From: an uncultured Collinsella sp.
GTDB taxonomy: Bacteria > Actinomycetota > Coriobacteriia > Coriobacteriales > Coriobacteriaceae
Reading direction: 5' to 3'
Length of the DNA stretch: 13,988 nucleotides
Assembly (NCBI GenBank): GCA_959599635.1
Contig: CAUGJN010000030.1
Span: 1 to 13,988, forward strand
Below, in pieces: positions 6,741 through 13,897 of the stretch. The notes under the pieces were generated by a model. It ran no database searches and had not been told where the DNA came from. It saw only the letters and a list, made by a program, of their open reading frames with translations. Both the position numbers and the translations under genes were made by a program. The first letter of the stretch is position 1. Each line of letters opens with the position of its first letter.

Positions 6741-7778
6741 CTACATGAGCAGGTAGCAGAGCGCGGCGAGGATGGCAGCCTTGACGAGCGTGAGCGCAAC
6801 CTCGGTCCCGCGAATGGCGGGCCCTGCGGGCGGGCGCTTGCGGGTGTTGCCCTGCGCGAGCTCGCTGGCATCGTCGGTTGCTTGATCGCGCTTAAAGCCG
6901 TCGAGCCGGGCGAGCGTCACGTTGGCCATGGGGCAGCCATCGGCGCAGCGCCCGCAGGCGATGCACTCGCCCGATCGCAGGTCGGCGCGCTCGGGGTGGA
7001 TGCGCACCGGGCAGCTGTCCTGGCAGCGGTTGCAACCGCGCGCACAGCTTTCGCGGCGGCGGTTGAAAAGCGAGACCGGCAACACTGGCAGCAGCGAGAA
7101 TATGGCGCCGAAGGGGCAGAGGAACTGGCAGAAGAAACGCTCGACAAAGGCCATCCCAACCATGACCGCGCCAAGCGCGGCAAAGGCCGTGGGCGCGATG
7201 CCCTCGAGCGAGCGCGCAGTGATGCCGGCGAAGGCGACCCAGGGGCTCGCGCCCGAGACCTGGGGCCAGATACCCATCACGCAGAGGGCGCAGATGCCCA
7301 CGAGGACGGCGTACTTGACGAGCTGGAGCGCGTGCTGCACGCCCGCGGGGAGCCGGTGCGCGCCCTTGCCCTCAAGGCGGAGTGTCCGGCGCAGCGGGGT
7401 TGCAAGCGCGTAGACGATATCGCCGAGCGTACCGAAGGCGCAGGCAAAGCCGCAGAAGAAACGGCCGAACACGCAGGTGAAGGCCAAGAGGGCCAAAAGC
7501 AGGGATAAAAAGCCGGTGAGCTCGATGGGTGCATGGCTCCCGAGCTGCGTGAAGATGTACTTGACGCCGTTGAAGGCGGCGTTCCAGGCGGCCGGGAAGC
7601 AGATGAGAAAGCCGAACTGTACGCACCAGCGCACACCGCGATGGAGGTACTGTCGGCGCAGGCGCTCCTGCATCTTGTTCTTGGGGTGCGCGATGACGTT
7701 TGCGCCGTTGCGCAGGCTCTCAAGGGTTCCCGCGGGGCGCTTTGCGCCGCGGGTCTTGGTGGATGCAGTCCTGGCCAT
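6741..7778 (-). CDS. NapH-like polytopic membrane protein with two [4Fe-4S] motifs
   Basis: Likely moves electrons across the membrane to the flavoproteins encoded next to it. The 345 residues hold a basic N-terminus, helices at about 50-70, 83-104, 149-171 and 192-215, and two membrane-edge Cys pairs in the family pattern CxxxC: FFCGFACAFG (Cys109, Cys113) and FFCQFLCPFG (Cys217, Cys221). A ferredoxin-like part follows with CARGCNRCQDSCP (Cys245, 249, 252, 256) and CIACGRCADGCP (Cys272, 275, 278, 282). A final helix at about 326-344 comes after the Fe-S part, which is uncommon for plain NapH proteins. The ATG overlaps the upstream stop by one base (TAATG) and has GGAGGT 8 nt upstream, so translation is coupled to the small FMN protein. 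The direct electron donor (quinol or ferredoxin) cannot be read from sequence. Confidence 0.92.
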   Translation of the reverse strand: MARTASTKTRGAKRPAGTLESLRNGANVIAHPKNKMQERLRRQYLHRGVRWCVQFGFLICFPAAWNAAFNGVKYIFTQLGSHAPIELTGFLSLLLALLAFTCVFGRFFCGFACAFGTLGDIVYALATPLRRTLRLEGKGAHRLPAGVQHALQLVKYAVLVGICALCVMGIWPQVSGASPWVAFAGITARSLEGIAPTAFAALGAVMVGMAFVERFFCQFLCPFGAIFSLLPVLPVSLFNRRRESCARGCNRCQDSCPVRIHPERADLRSGECIACGRCADGCPMANVTLARLDGFKRDQATDDASELAQGNTRKRPPAGPAIRGTEVALTLVKAAILAALCYLLM

Positions 7779-8251
7779 TACTGCGTACCTCCGGCGTTGC
7801 TCTGCTCAAGCGCCGCGTTGACGGCGTTTAGGATGCCGGCACTCGAGAACGTGGCACCCGAGACGGTGTCGACGTTGGTTCCCTGGGCATCGCAGATGGT
7901 CTGCGTGAGGCCCTCGGCCTGCGCAAAGTAGGCGGGGGTCTCGCCGGCGTGGTCCGTGACCTCGACGCTTTCGATGTATCCGTTCTCGATGGTCACGCGG
8001 CAGGTGACAGTGCCGCCGTAGCCCTGGGCGCTGCCCTCGAAGGTGCCGTCGGTGTCGTAGGCGCCGCGCGTCTGCGAGCGCTCGGCCTGGACAGCCTCCG
8101 CCTGGGTGCGGGCGTCGGCCTCTGCCGCCTGGGCGGCCCAGCTGCTGTAGCCCGCCACGATGGCGACGACGGCCGCGGCGTTGACGGCTTTGAGATAGAA
8201 ATTGCGGTTGCGCCAGAGGTGGCGCCCAAGGAGGGCAAACGGGTTACGCAT
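7778..8251 (-). CDS. Membrane-anchored single FMN-binding domain protein
   Basis: Redox carrier of 157 residues: a short basic N-terminus, one membrane helix (20-40), an Ala/Gln/Glu-rich stalk to about 62, then one FMN-binding domain (PF04205 type) from about 66 to 150. Its flavinylation motif DTVSGAT is at 128-134, so Thr134 is the predicted FMN attachment site for ApbE. The open frame runs upstream to 8578, but that part is Pro/Thr/Arg-rich and lies inside the previous gene. The ATG at 8251 is preferred because AGGAGG lies 9 nt upstream and it overlaps the preceding stop codon by 8 bp; the downstream gene overlaps by 1 bp. The arrangement resembles Rnf/Nqr subunit G, but it is shorter and paired with a NapH-like protein rather than an Rnf operon. 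Confidence 0.92.
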   Translation of the reverse strand: MRNPFALLGRHLWRNRNFYLKAVNAAAVVAIVAGYSSWAAQAAEADARTQAEAVQAERSQTRGAYDTDGTFEGSAQGYGGTVTCRVTIENGYIESVEVTDHAGETPAYFAQAEGLTQTICDAQGTNVDTVSGATFSSAGILNAVNAALEQSNAGGTQ

Positions 8252-9737
8252 GGGCGCCAGCCTCCTCGGTGGCCCCGTTTGCGGCGGTCGGGTTGGCCGT
8301 AGGCTCATCGGGGGCGTTTGTCTTGTCAGAAGCGTCTGCCTTGTCGCCTTTGCTGTCGTTCGCGTCCTTATAAGCCGCGGCCGAGCGCGCGAGGGCGCCG
8401 GTGTAGGCGTTGGCGATGGCGCGGCTGGAGTAGGTGGCGCGCGCCACCACGTCGATCTTGCCAGCCTCGGTGCCCGCGAGCAGCTGCTCGGGGATGCCGG
8501 TGTAGACGGTACCGCGGAAGGTGCGGCCGTCGATGGCGTTATCGAGGTAGGGCTCGTTATCCTCGTCAAAGGGATCAAGCGCGTCGGAGAGGCTCTCGTC
8601 AGGCTTGCCGCCTACACCCTCGATATCGTGGATACCGGTAACCTTGCCGTCCTTAACGGTGACGGTGAGCTTGACGTAGTAGGGGCTGAAGGCTTCGTCG
8701 TCCTCCTCGTTTTTGCAGAGGGCGTAGCCTGTAAAGTCGCCGTCGGCGTAGTGGACCTCGTCTGGCGTGTCGGGCGAGGGGTCCGGGTTGGGCGCGGGGT
8801 CGGGGCCGGGCGCGGGCTCGGGGTCCTTTGTGCCGGCTGCGGCCTGCTTAAGGCAGCCCTGGATGGCGCCCAGGATGCCCTCGCTCGAATACGTGGCTCC
8901 TGTCACAGTGTCGACATTGACGCTTTGCTTTTGCATGACGAGCCCGGGGAGTGCGTTCCAGGCGCGGCTCCAATACTCGGGCGTGTCGCCCGTGTTCACG
9001 AGTTCTATGTTGGCGATCTTGCCGTTCGCGATGGTCACGCGCACGCTGACGGGCGTGTCCTCGCTGTATCCCCAGGCGGAGTCGGTGTAGACGCCGTCTG
9101 CGTAGCCGCCGGCGGGCGTGAAGGGGTCGATGGTGTGGTGGGGCTTATTGGAGGAGCCGCCGGCCGCAGGGGCGGGGGCAACAGCCTCGGCAAGCCCGCC
9201 CGATGCCTTGACCAGTGCGTTTTTGATGGCCATGAGCAGGCCTTTTGATGAATACGTGGCACCCGAGATAGTGTCGACCGACGTCGACTGAGCGCTAATC
9301 ACCGACTGGGTGATCGCCCGGGCACGCCCAAAGTAGGCTGGGTCGTCTGCAGACGACACTATGTCGATTGCCACGATCTTGCCGCCCGCGATAGTCACGC
9401 GCACGGTGATACTGCCCCTAAAGCCGGTACCTGTGCCTTCATAGGTGCCGTCCTTGAGGTTTGCGGCGTCCATACCATAGACCGAGGGGTCGAGCGATTC
9501 GGTTGCCGGCGTTGCCGTCTCCTTCTGGACGTTGGAGGTGTCGACGGTCTTGAGGTCGGCGCCTGCGGCCTCTTGCGCGGGCGTGGCGGCGACCGTCTTG
9601 GCCACGAGCGGGGTGTACTGGGACACCACGAGGGCTACGGTTGCGCCCACGGCGATCGAGGGCACGATGAAGCCTGCCGTGGCGAGGCCGTGGCCGAGCG
9701 CCTTGGCTTTTGAGTGCTTGGGTTGGTAGTTGTCCAT
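8244..9737 (-). CDS. Membrane-anchored protein with three FMN-binding-type domains
   Basis: Multi-flavin electron carrier on the outer face of the membrane, 497 residues. A membrane helix or uncleaved signal (about 17-40) leads to an Ala/Thr-rich spacer and three domains. Domain 1 (about 94-178) has DTISGAT at 155-161 and domain 2 (about 212-298) has DTVTGAT at 276-282, giving predicted FMN sites Thr161 and Thr282. Domain 3 (about 329-452) is more divergent, with an acidic stretch and DVVARAT at 429-435, where Arg replaces the Gly. A Pro/Asp-rich linker (303-328) separates domains 2 and 3, and the tail after 455 is polar and probably unstructured. There is no sorting motif, so the helix is the anchor. 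The ATG has only a distant GGGAGA. A strong terminator lies 28 bp upstream. The gene starts the tightly coupled redox block. Confidence 0.93.
   Translation of the reverse strand: MDNYQPKHSKAKALGHGLATAGFIVPSIAVGATVALVVSQYTPLVAKTVAATPAQEAAGADLKTVDTSNVQKETATPATESLDPSVYGMDAANLKDGTYEGTGTGFRGSITVRVTIAGGKIVAIDIVSSADDPAYFGRARAITQSVISAQSTSVDTISGATYSSKGLLMAIKNALVKASGGLAEAVAPAPAAGGSSNKPHHTIDPFTPAGGYADGVYTDSAWGYSEDTPVSVRVTIANGKIANIELVNTGDTPEYWSRAWNALPGLVMQKQSVNVDTVTGATYSSEGILGAIQGCLKQAAAGTKDPEPAPGPDPAPNPDPSPDTPDEVHYADGDFTGYALCKNEEDDEAFSPYYVKLTVTVKDGKVTGIHDIEGVGGKPDESLSDALDPFDEDNEPYLDNAIDGRTFRGTVYTGIPEQLLAGTEAGKIDVVARATYSSRAIANAYTGALARSAAAYKDANDSKGDKADASDKTNAPDEPTANPTAANGATEEAGAHA
8382..9458 (-). repeat. 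Three consecutive FMN-binding-type domains within one protein
   Basis: Domain-level repeat in the triple-flavin protein. Each unit has a DGxY or DGxF start, a strand ending in a GK turn, and a D-x-V/I-x-G/R-A-T-Y-S-S ending. Units 1 and 2 are close copies; unit 3 is longer and lacks the Gly. The neighbouring 157-residue protein carries a fourth, canonical unit. Confidence 0.85.
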
Positions 9738-9765
9738 TTGTGGGTGGTCTCCCGTGGTCGAGTAT

Positions 9766-9800
9766 GAGAAAAGGCCCGCAGCCCTGGTTGGGGCTGCGGG
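9766..9800 (-). terminator. Strong intrinsic terminator after the giant surface protein gene
   Basis: Perfect 10-bp GC-rich stem: CCCGCAGCCC (9775-9784) and GGGCTGCGGG (9791-9800) around a 6-nt loop. On the minus strand it is followed by CCTTTTCTC. It lies 37 bp beyond the giant gene's stop and only 28 bp before the ATG of the triple-FMN gene. No T-tract follows on the plus strand, so it acts in one direction. Confidence 0.88.
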
Positions 9801-9837
9801 CGCTTGCGTTGCGAGCGCGTGGCGCGCGTTTTAGGCG

Positions 9838-12800
9838 CTAGTGCTGCATGCGGCGGCGGATGGCGACGCCGGCGGCCGCGATGGCGGCGCCGATACCGGC
9901 GAAGATGCCGACCGTGGCGATCTGGGTATCACCGGTGCCGGGGAGGCCGCTTGCGTCCTTCTTGGATGCATTGGCCTTCTTGGTATCGGTGGTCGTCGTC
10001 GTGGTCGTCGTAGAGGTGGAGCCACCGGCGGGCTTTCCCTCCGTGCCCTTCTTGGTAAGTGCGTCCTGGGTGGCCTTCAGCTTGTCAACGGCAGAAGCCA
10101 CCTCGCTGGCGGAGGGGTCCTCAGAGGCGGCAACCTGCTTAGCCTCATCGAGTGCTGTCTGGAAGTCGTTCCAGGAGGCGTCGGTGTAGCCGTCGTTCTT
10201 GACGGTGCCGGCGCTCTCGATCAGGTCGGCGAGCGCGGACTTGGCCTCATCAGTCGCCTTGGCGGCGAGGTTGGCCACGGCGCTGTTGAGCGCGTTCAGG
10301 GCCTGGGCGATGGCGTCATCGGTGGCGGCATCGTTGGCCTGGACGGTCTTGGCGGCGCTGAGGGCGTCGCTCATGGCGTTCCAGGAGACGGCGGTGAAGG
10401 CGCTCTTGTCGAGCTTTTCGGCTGCATCGATGGCCTTATCGAGGTCGGTGCGGTCGGCCTTGTGGGTAAAGGTGAACTCGAGCGGGGTGTTGTAGCCGGT
10501 GGAGGTCACCTTGATGGTGTAGGTGCCGTAGTTGGCAAACACCTTGGTGCCCTGCTGCTGGCCTGCGGCCTTAGGCTTGGCGCTCTGCTGACCGCCGGCG
10601 ACGGCGTCGAGGTTGATGGAGCCGTCGGCGTTGATGATTTTGACGGAACCGCGGCCGGAAGCGGCGTAGTCGGTGCCGTTGACGTTGACCGTGGTGATGT
10701 TGCCGATAAAGTTCTCGACATCGTCGCCCTCGTTGGCGGCGGTGATCTTCGAGGTGCCCTCGTCAAACTTGGCGACGGTCTTGTCGGTCGTGACGGTGAA
10801 CTCGCTCGTCACATCGGCATACTTGCCCGAGGCGTCGCGCGCCACGAGGGTGTGCTTGCCGGGCTTGAGGTCCTTGATGGAGAACGTGCCGTTGTCGACC
10901 GTGACATCGGCGTCGTCGAGCTTGTACTCGACCTTGAAGTCTGCCGGCAGCGTCGCCTTGACTTCGGCGGTCTCGGCATCTGCCTTGGCGTTCGCCTCGA
11001 CGTCGATCTCGGACTTGGAGGCCTTGACGGGGACGTACTGGTTCATGGCAACGGTGTAGGTGCCCGTAGAGGTGTAGAACGTCACACTCTTGATGGTCTT
11101 GCCCATCATGGACTTGTAGTGCCGCGAGCTCAACGGGCTGCCGTGAGACTCGTTGACCAGGCCGCAGCTCCAGGCAATCTCCTTGCCCTTCCAGATGTTC
11201 TCGACGGTGCGCATGCCATAGCCCTCGGTGGTGCCGTCCGCATCGGCGGCATTGACCACGGCACCGTATACGGTCGCCTGGTTGCCGTCGGCGTCGACCA
11301 TCTGCTCGCGCAGGTTCTTAAAGTCGATCTCGTAGTCGCCGTACTTGCTGGAGGTCTTAAAGGTGGCGGTGACGTTTTCAAGTTCGGTGGCTTTCTTGCC
11401 CTCGACAGCGCCAAAGTTCAGGTTGCCCTTCGAATCGGAGGTGAGCTCCTTGTAATTGGTCGGAACCTCGCCGGCGGGCAGCACGTAGTAAGAATAGTTC
11501 GCAGACTCAAACAGGGCGTCCTTGCCCGTGTAGGTCGTCGTGGACTCTTTGCCCTTGATCGAGGTGGTGATCGTAACGGAGCTGTCGTCGGTCACACGGG
11601 TGAACTTGGACCAATCGATGTCGCCTTTGCCCACCTTGACGGCAAACGTGACGCCCGAGATATCCGCACCGTCGGAATTGACGTGGTAGGAGCCGCTCGC
11701 CAAGCTGGAGCGCGTCTTCTGCCGCGTAGCCGAGGTCACAATGTCGGTGCCGGCGTTGTTCTTCTCGGCGGCATAGAAATCGGCGTAGGGGATGTTCATG
11801 AGCACGTAGTCACCGGCCTGGGGATACAGGCTCACGAGTGCGTTGAGCGCGCCCTGCAGGTGCTTGATCTGCTCGGCGGCCTCGGCTTCGCCCAGGTTTT
11901 TCTTGTCGAGCAGGTCCTTGGTCTCGGCGGTTTCGGTCTCGATGGACGAGGCGGTCCAAGAGTCCTCGGTGTACTTGGACTTATCGAGGGACTTCGCCTT
12001 GTCGTAGAGCTCTTGCAGCTGGGCCTTGGTGGCGTCGGTCACCGGCTCCTTGGCGCCCACGATGTTGTCGTCAGTCGCCTGGAAGGTGTAGGTGTAATCG
12101 TTGTAACCCAAGGCGTGGACGGTAAGCTTCCAGTAGCCGGTGCCGTTGGTGCCCTCGGGCAGCTGGCAGCGCTCGGATTTAGTGAGGCCCAGCTGAATGC
12201 CCATGGACTTGTGCATCCAGTTGTCGGCCGCGAACTTGGTGCCGTAGGTGGCAAGGGCGTTGGTGTAGGTCGCATCGTCGCCGTAATAGGTCCAGGTGAC
12301 GCTTTGCATATTGGCGCCCAGGTCGCCATAGTTGCCGTTGAGGTCTACGCGCAGGAACTCGCCGTAGGAACCGCTCGCGTCCTTAACCGTGGGTTTAATG
12401 TCCGTGGCGGTCTTGAGCTCCTGACCCTTGATACCCGAGTCGGTGCCGGTGGTGGCGGCGGCCGAGAAGCTGAAGGTTCCGTTATTGTTGGTCACGGTCT
12501 TAATGCCGTTGGTGTTGGCATCGACGTCCGCAACCAGGCCGGAGTAAGCCTGGAGGTTATTTTCGGTGTAGCCGCCGGCGAGCGTCTCGCCATTGGCGAC
12601 AAAGCTGTGGCTCGCCTTAAAAGCCTCGAGGTCGCTGGTCTTGATTTTGACGGGAACGTACTTGAGTCCCGTGACCTCGTAGTCTTTGAGCGTGTAGCTT
12701 GCACCGTCGCAGGTCATGGCGCCGCGGTTCCACGTTACGGTCTTGCCGTCGGTCGTGGTGAACGACTTGCCGTCGGCGGCCCAGGTGGCCAGGTCAAACG

Positions 12801-13635
12801 TCGTGCCCTCGTTGGTGTAGATGGTAGCCATGCACTGGTAGCTGCCGCGGTGCAGGCCGTGGTTGGCGGTTGCACGGGTCACCACGTCAAAAGCGCCCTT
12901 GTCGGCCTCGTTGCGGGAATCGAGCTCACTCGACGAAGCGGAGGACCCTGCCGCCTGCACTTTTTCACCAGCCCAATACTCGGCCCACGTCAGGCCAGCG
13001 TAGCCGTAGGTGTACTCGTCGGTCGCAGGGGTCGACGGATTCTGCTCGTCATAGGCAGTCTGCAGGGCATTGTCCACGGCGGCCTTGATGGCGTTGGAGG
13101 AGATGGTAGCTGTGGTCACAGCGTCGATGTTGTCGGTGTTGCCGGCCGCCTCAATCTGCGCGGGAACGCCCTTTGCCTTTCGGCTGCCCTTGACAGCAAG
13201 GTTCATCTTCTCGTAGTCGTTGTCGCCCAGGGACTCGTAGTCTGCAACATCGACCTTGGTAATCTTGCCGCCCGAGACGGTGACGGAGACGCTGACGTCG
13301 TAGGACTTGGCATCCCATTCGTCGCCCTTGTTATGCGGATCGTTGGAATCGGCCACGGCTTTGCCCGTGTAGGTTCCGTCAGCAATCTTGGACAGGTCGT
13401 ACGAGGTGCCCGAGGACGCGTTTTGGCTGCTAGAATCGGTTGTGAGGAGGTTCGCCTCTTCGTTTTGGATGGAGACCGGCGCGTTGTTGGTAGCTTCGGT
13501 GCCGGTCTTCGTCATGGTTGCCGCAATTGCGGTGGTCGGGGCCATGGAGGTCACCATGGCGGTAATCACGGCTGCACGGCATGCGTTGCTGCCAAAGGCG
13601 TTAAGATGCCGCAGCACAGCGTTCTCTTTTTGCAT
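9838..13635 (-). CDS. Giant secreted, sortase-anchored protein with FMN-binding-like and Tp47-like domains
   Basis: Wall-anchored surface protein of 1265 residues, role unproven. A signal peptide (1 to about 39, ending TAIAA) is followed by an FMN-binding-like domain (about 79-195) whose attachment motif reads DAVTTAT at 171-177, with Thr for Gly. Two copies of a long module follow (about 206-520 and 604-870), each opening with an aromatic helix (EYWAGEK, DFYAAEK) and DVVTRAT or DIVTSAT. This pattern recalls Tp47 domain C-like proteins, from memory. A FIVAR-like helical segment lies between them (535-600) and two more at 1064-1193. The C-terminus has an eight-Thr linker, LPGTGD at 1231-1236, a hydrophobic stretch and RRRMQH. 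The ATG has AGAGG 6 nt upstream. The terminator downstream and the redox genes beyond suggest a partner in the same pathway; alternatively it is an adhesin or ligand-binding protein. Confidence 0.85.
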   Translation of the reverse strand: MQKENAVLRHLNAFGSNACRAAVITAMVTSMAPTTAIAATMTKTGTEATNNAPVSIQNEEANLLTTDSSSQNASSGTSYDLSKIADGTYTGKAVADSNDPHNKGDEWDAKSYDVSVSVTVSGGKITKVDVADYESLGDNDYEKMNLAVKGSRKAKGVPAQIEAAGNTDNIDAVTTATISSNAIKAAVDNALQTAYDEQNPSTPATDEYTYGYAGLTWAEYWAGEKVQAAGSSASSSELDSRNEADKGAFDVVTRATANHGLHRGSYQCMATIYTNEGTTFDLATWAADGKSFTTTDGKTVTWNRGAMTCDGASYTLKDYEVTGLKYVPVKIKTSDLEAFKASHSFVANGETLAGGYTENNLQAYSGLVADVDANTNGIKTVTNNNGTFSFSAAATTGTDSGIKGQELKTATDIKPTVKDASGSYGEFLRVDLNGNYGDLGANMQSVTWTYYGDDATYTNALATYGTKFAADNWMHKSMGIQLGLTKSERCQLPEGTNGTGYWKLTVHALGYNDYTYTFQATDDNIVGAKEPVTDATKAQLQELYDKAKSLDKSKYTEDSWTASSIETETAETKDLLDKKNLGEAEAAEQIKHLQGALNALVSLYPQAGDYVLMNIPYADFYAAEKNNAGTDIVTSATRQKTRSSLASGSYHVNSDGADISGVTFAVKVGKGDIDWSKFTRVTDDSSVTITTSIKGKESTTTYTGKDALFESANYSYYVLPAGEVPTNYKELTSDSKGNLNFGAVEGKKATELENVTATFKTSSKYGDYEIDFKNLREQMVDADGNQATVYGAVVNAADADGTTEGYGMRTVENIWKGKEIAWSCGLVNESHGSPLSSRHYKSMMGKTIKSVTFYTSTGTYTVAMNQYVPVKASKSEIDVEANAKADAETAEVKATLPADFKVEYKLDDADVTVDNGTFSIKDLKPGKHTLVARDASGKYADVTSEFTVTTDKTVAKFDEGTSKITAANEGDDVENFIGNITTVNVNGTDYAASGRGSVKIINADGSINLDAVAGGQQSAKPKAAGQQQGTKVFANYGTYTIKVTSTGYNTPLEFTFTHKADRTDLDKAIDAAEKLDKSAFTAVSWNAMSDALSAAKTVQANDAATDDAIAQALNALNSAVANLAAKATDEAKSALADLIESAGTVKNDGYTDASWNDFQTALDEAKQVAASEDPSASEVASAVDKLKATQDALTKKGTEGKPAGGSTSTTTTTTTTDTKKANASKKDASGLPGTGDTQIATVGIFAGIGAAIAAAGVAIRRRMQH
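9841..9945 (-). other. LPGTG cell-wall sorting signal of the giant protein
   Basis: LPGTGD (residues 1231-1236), a hydrophobic stretch to about 1258 and a positively charged tail form the standard three-part sorting signal. A sortase would cut between Thr and Gly and link the protein to peptidoglycan. X is Gly, a variant common in actinobacteria. No sortase gene is in the window. Confidence 0.9.
10057..10446 (-). repeat. Tandem FIVAR repeats in the giant protein
   Basis: Two three-helix FIVAR-type units (residues about 1064-1123 and 1131-1193) share the pattern of a long helix, Ala-Phe/Tyr-Thr-x-x-Ser-Trp, then Ala-rich helices ending in L-x-x-A-x-x-x-L. They usually act as spacers or binding modules on Gram-positive surface proteins. 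A third, more diverged unit lies at residues 535-600. Confidence 0.8.
11026..11826 (-). repeat. Second copy of the large surface module
   Basis: Residues about 604-870. Opens with PYADFYAAEK, then DIVTSAT (631-637) and GSYH, a YGDY segment, a Trp/Cys/His-rich segment (SCGLVNESHGSP, 823-834) and a closing TGTYTV strand before YVPVK. The order matches copy 1, although identity is low. Confidence 0.6.
12076..13020 (-). repeat. First copy of the large surface module
   Basis: Residues about 206-520. Opens with TWAEYWAGEK, then DVVTRAT (250-256) and GSYQ, YVPVK at 326-330, a TNGIKTVT-NNNGTFSFSA region, a YGEF segment, DNWMHKSMG and a closing YTYTF strand. Parallel order with the copy at 11026-11826 indicates an old internal duplication. 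Confidence 0.6.
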
Positions 13636-13897
13636 ATTGCCTCTTTCATCAGGGGTTTTACGTCGGATGCCAATCTCCTTTCCCGTGTTAGGGCACCCGT
13701 TTCTGCATAAATGTTGCGTAAGTATCTTAAGTTTGATTTGGGTAACTTGCCAAACATTTGCCAGATAAGTTCTACGGGGTTAACAAAAATAACAGAAATT
13801 AACCTTGGGTAACTCACATACCTGCGATTGTGCGGGCGCACTTGCCGCGCATAAGCGCTACCCTAAACAGGAGTACGACAAGACCGGGAGGACGGTT
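13636..13897. promoter_or_regulatory. Divergent AT-rich control region
   Basis: This 262-bp gene-free stretch separates the giant gene (minus) from the aminopeptidase gene (plus). It holds GGGTAACT twice in direct orientation (13740-13747 and 13807-13814), an inverted repeat GGTTAA/TTAACC (13778-13783 and 13799-13804), the palindromes GTGCGGGCGCAC (13830-13841) and GCGCATAAGCGC (13847-13858), and a leader stem near the giant gene. GATACT on the minus strand (centred near 13724) is a possible -10 for the giant gene. CATAAG (13850-13855) is a weak -10 candidate on the plus strand. None has a convincing -35. Confidence 0.45.
13665..13698 (-). promoter_or_regulatory. Leader stem-loop upstream of the giant surface gene
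   Basis: In the minus-strand leader, GGGTGCC and GGCATCC can form a 7-bp stem with one G-U pair. The roughly 20-nt loop contains AAAGGAGA, a second Shine-Dalgarno-like sequence about 40 nt before the true start. It matches no riboswitch class I can recognise. Confidence 0.35.

Noticed and set aside
8252..8578. N-terminal extension of the small FMN protein
   Set aside because: Pro/Thr-rich shadow of the upstream gene; the ATG at 8251 with AGGAGG gives a normal anchor helix.
8202..9248. 348-codon plus-strand open frame opposite the triple-FMN gene
   Set aside because: Gly/Val-rich shadow of the FMN-domain gene; no ribosome binding site or domain.
9738..9837. FMN riboswitch before the redox block
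   Set aside because: No room and no conserved RFN-type elements; only the terminator is seen.
9982..10017. Thr-codon run as a phase-variation repeat
   Set aside because: Codons vary (not a pure repeat) and changes in multiples of three would only alter linker length.
9841..13710. 1289-codon open frame on the plus strand antisense to the giant gene
   Set aside because: Its product is Val/Gly/Leu-rich without any domain, and it mirrors the GC-rich codon pattern of the real gene, which has a signal peptide, domains and a sorting signal.
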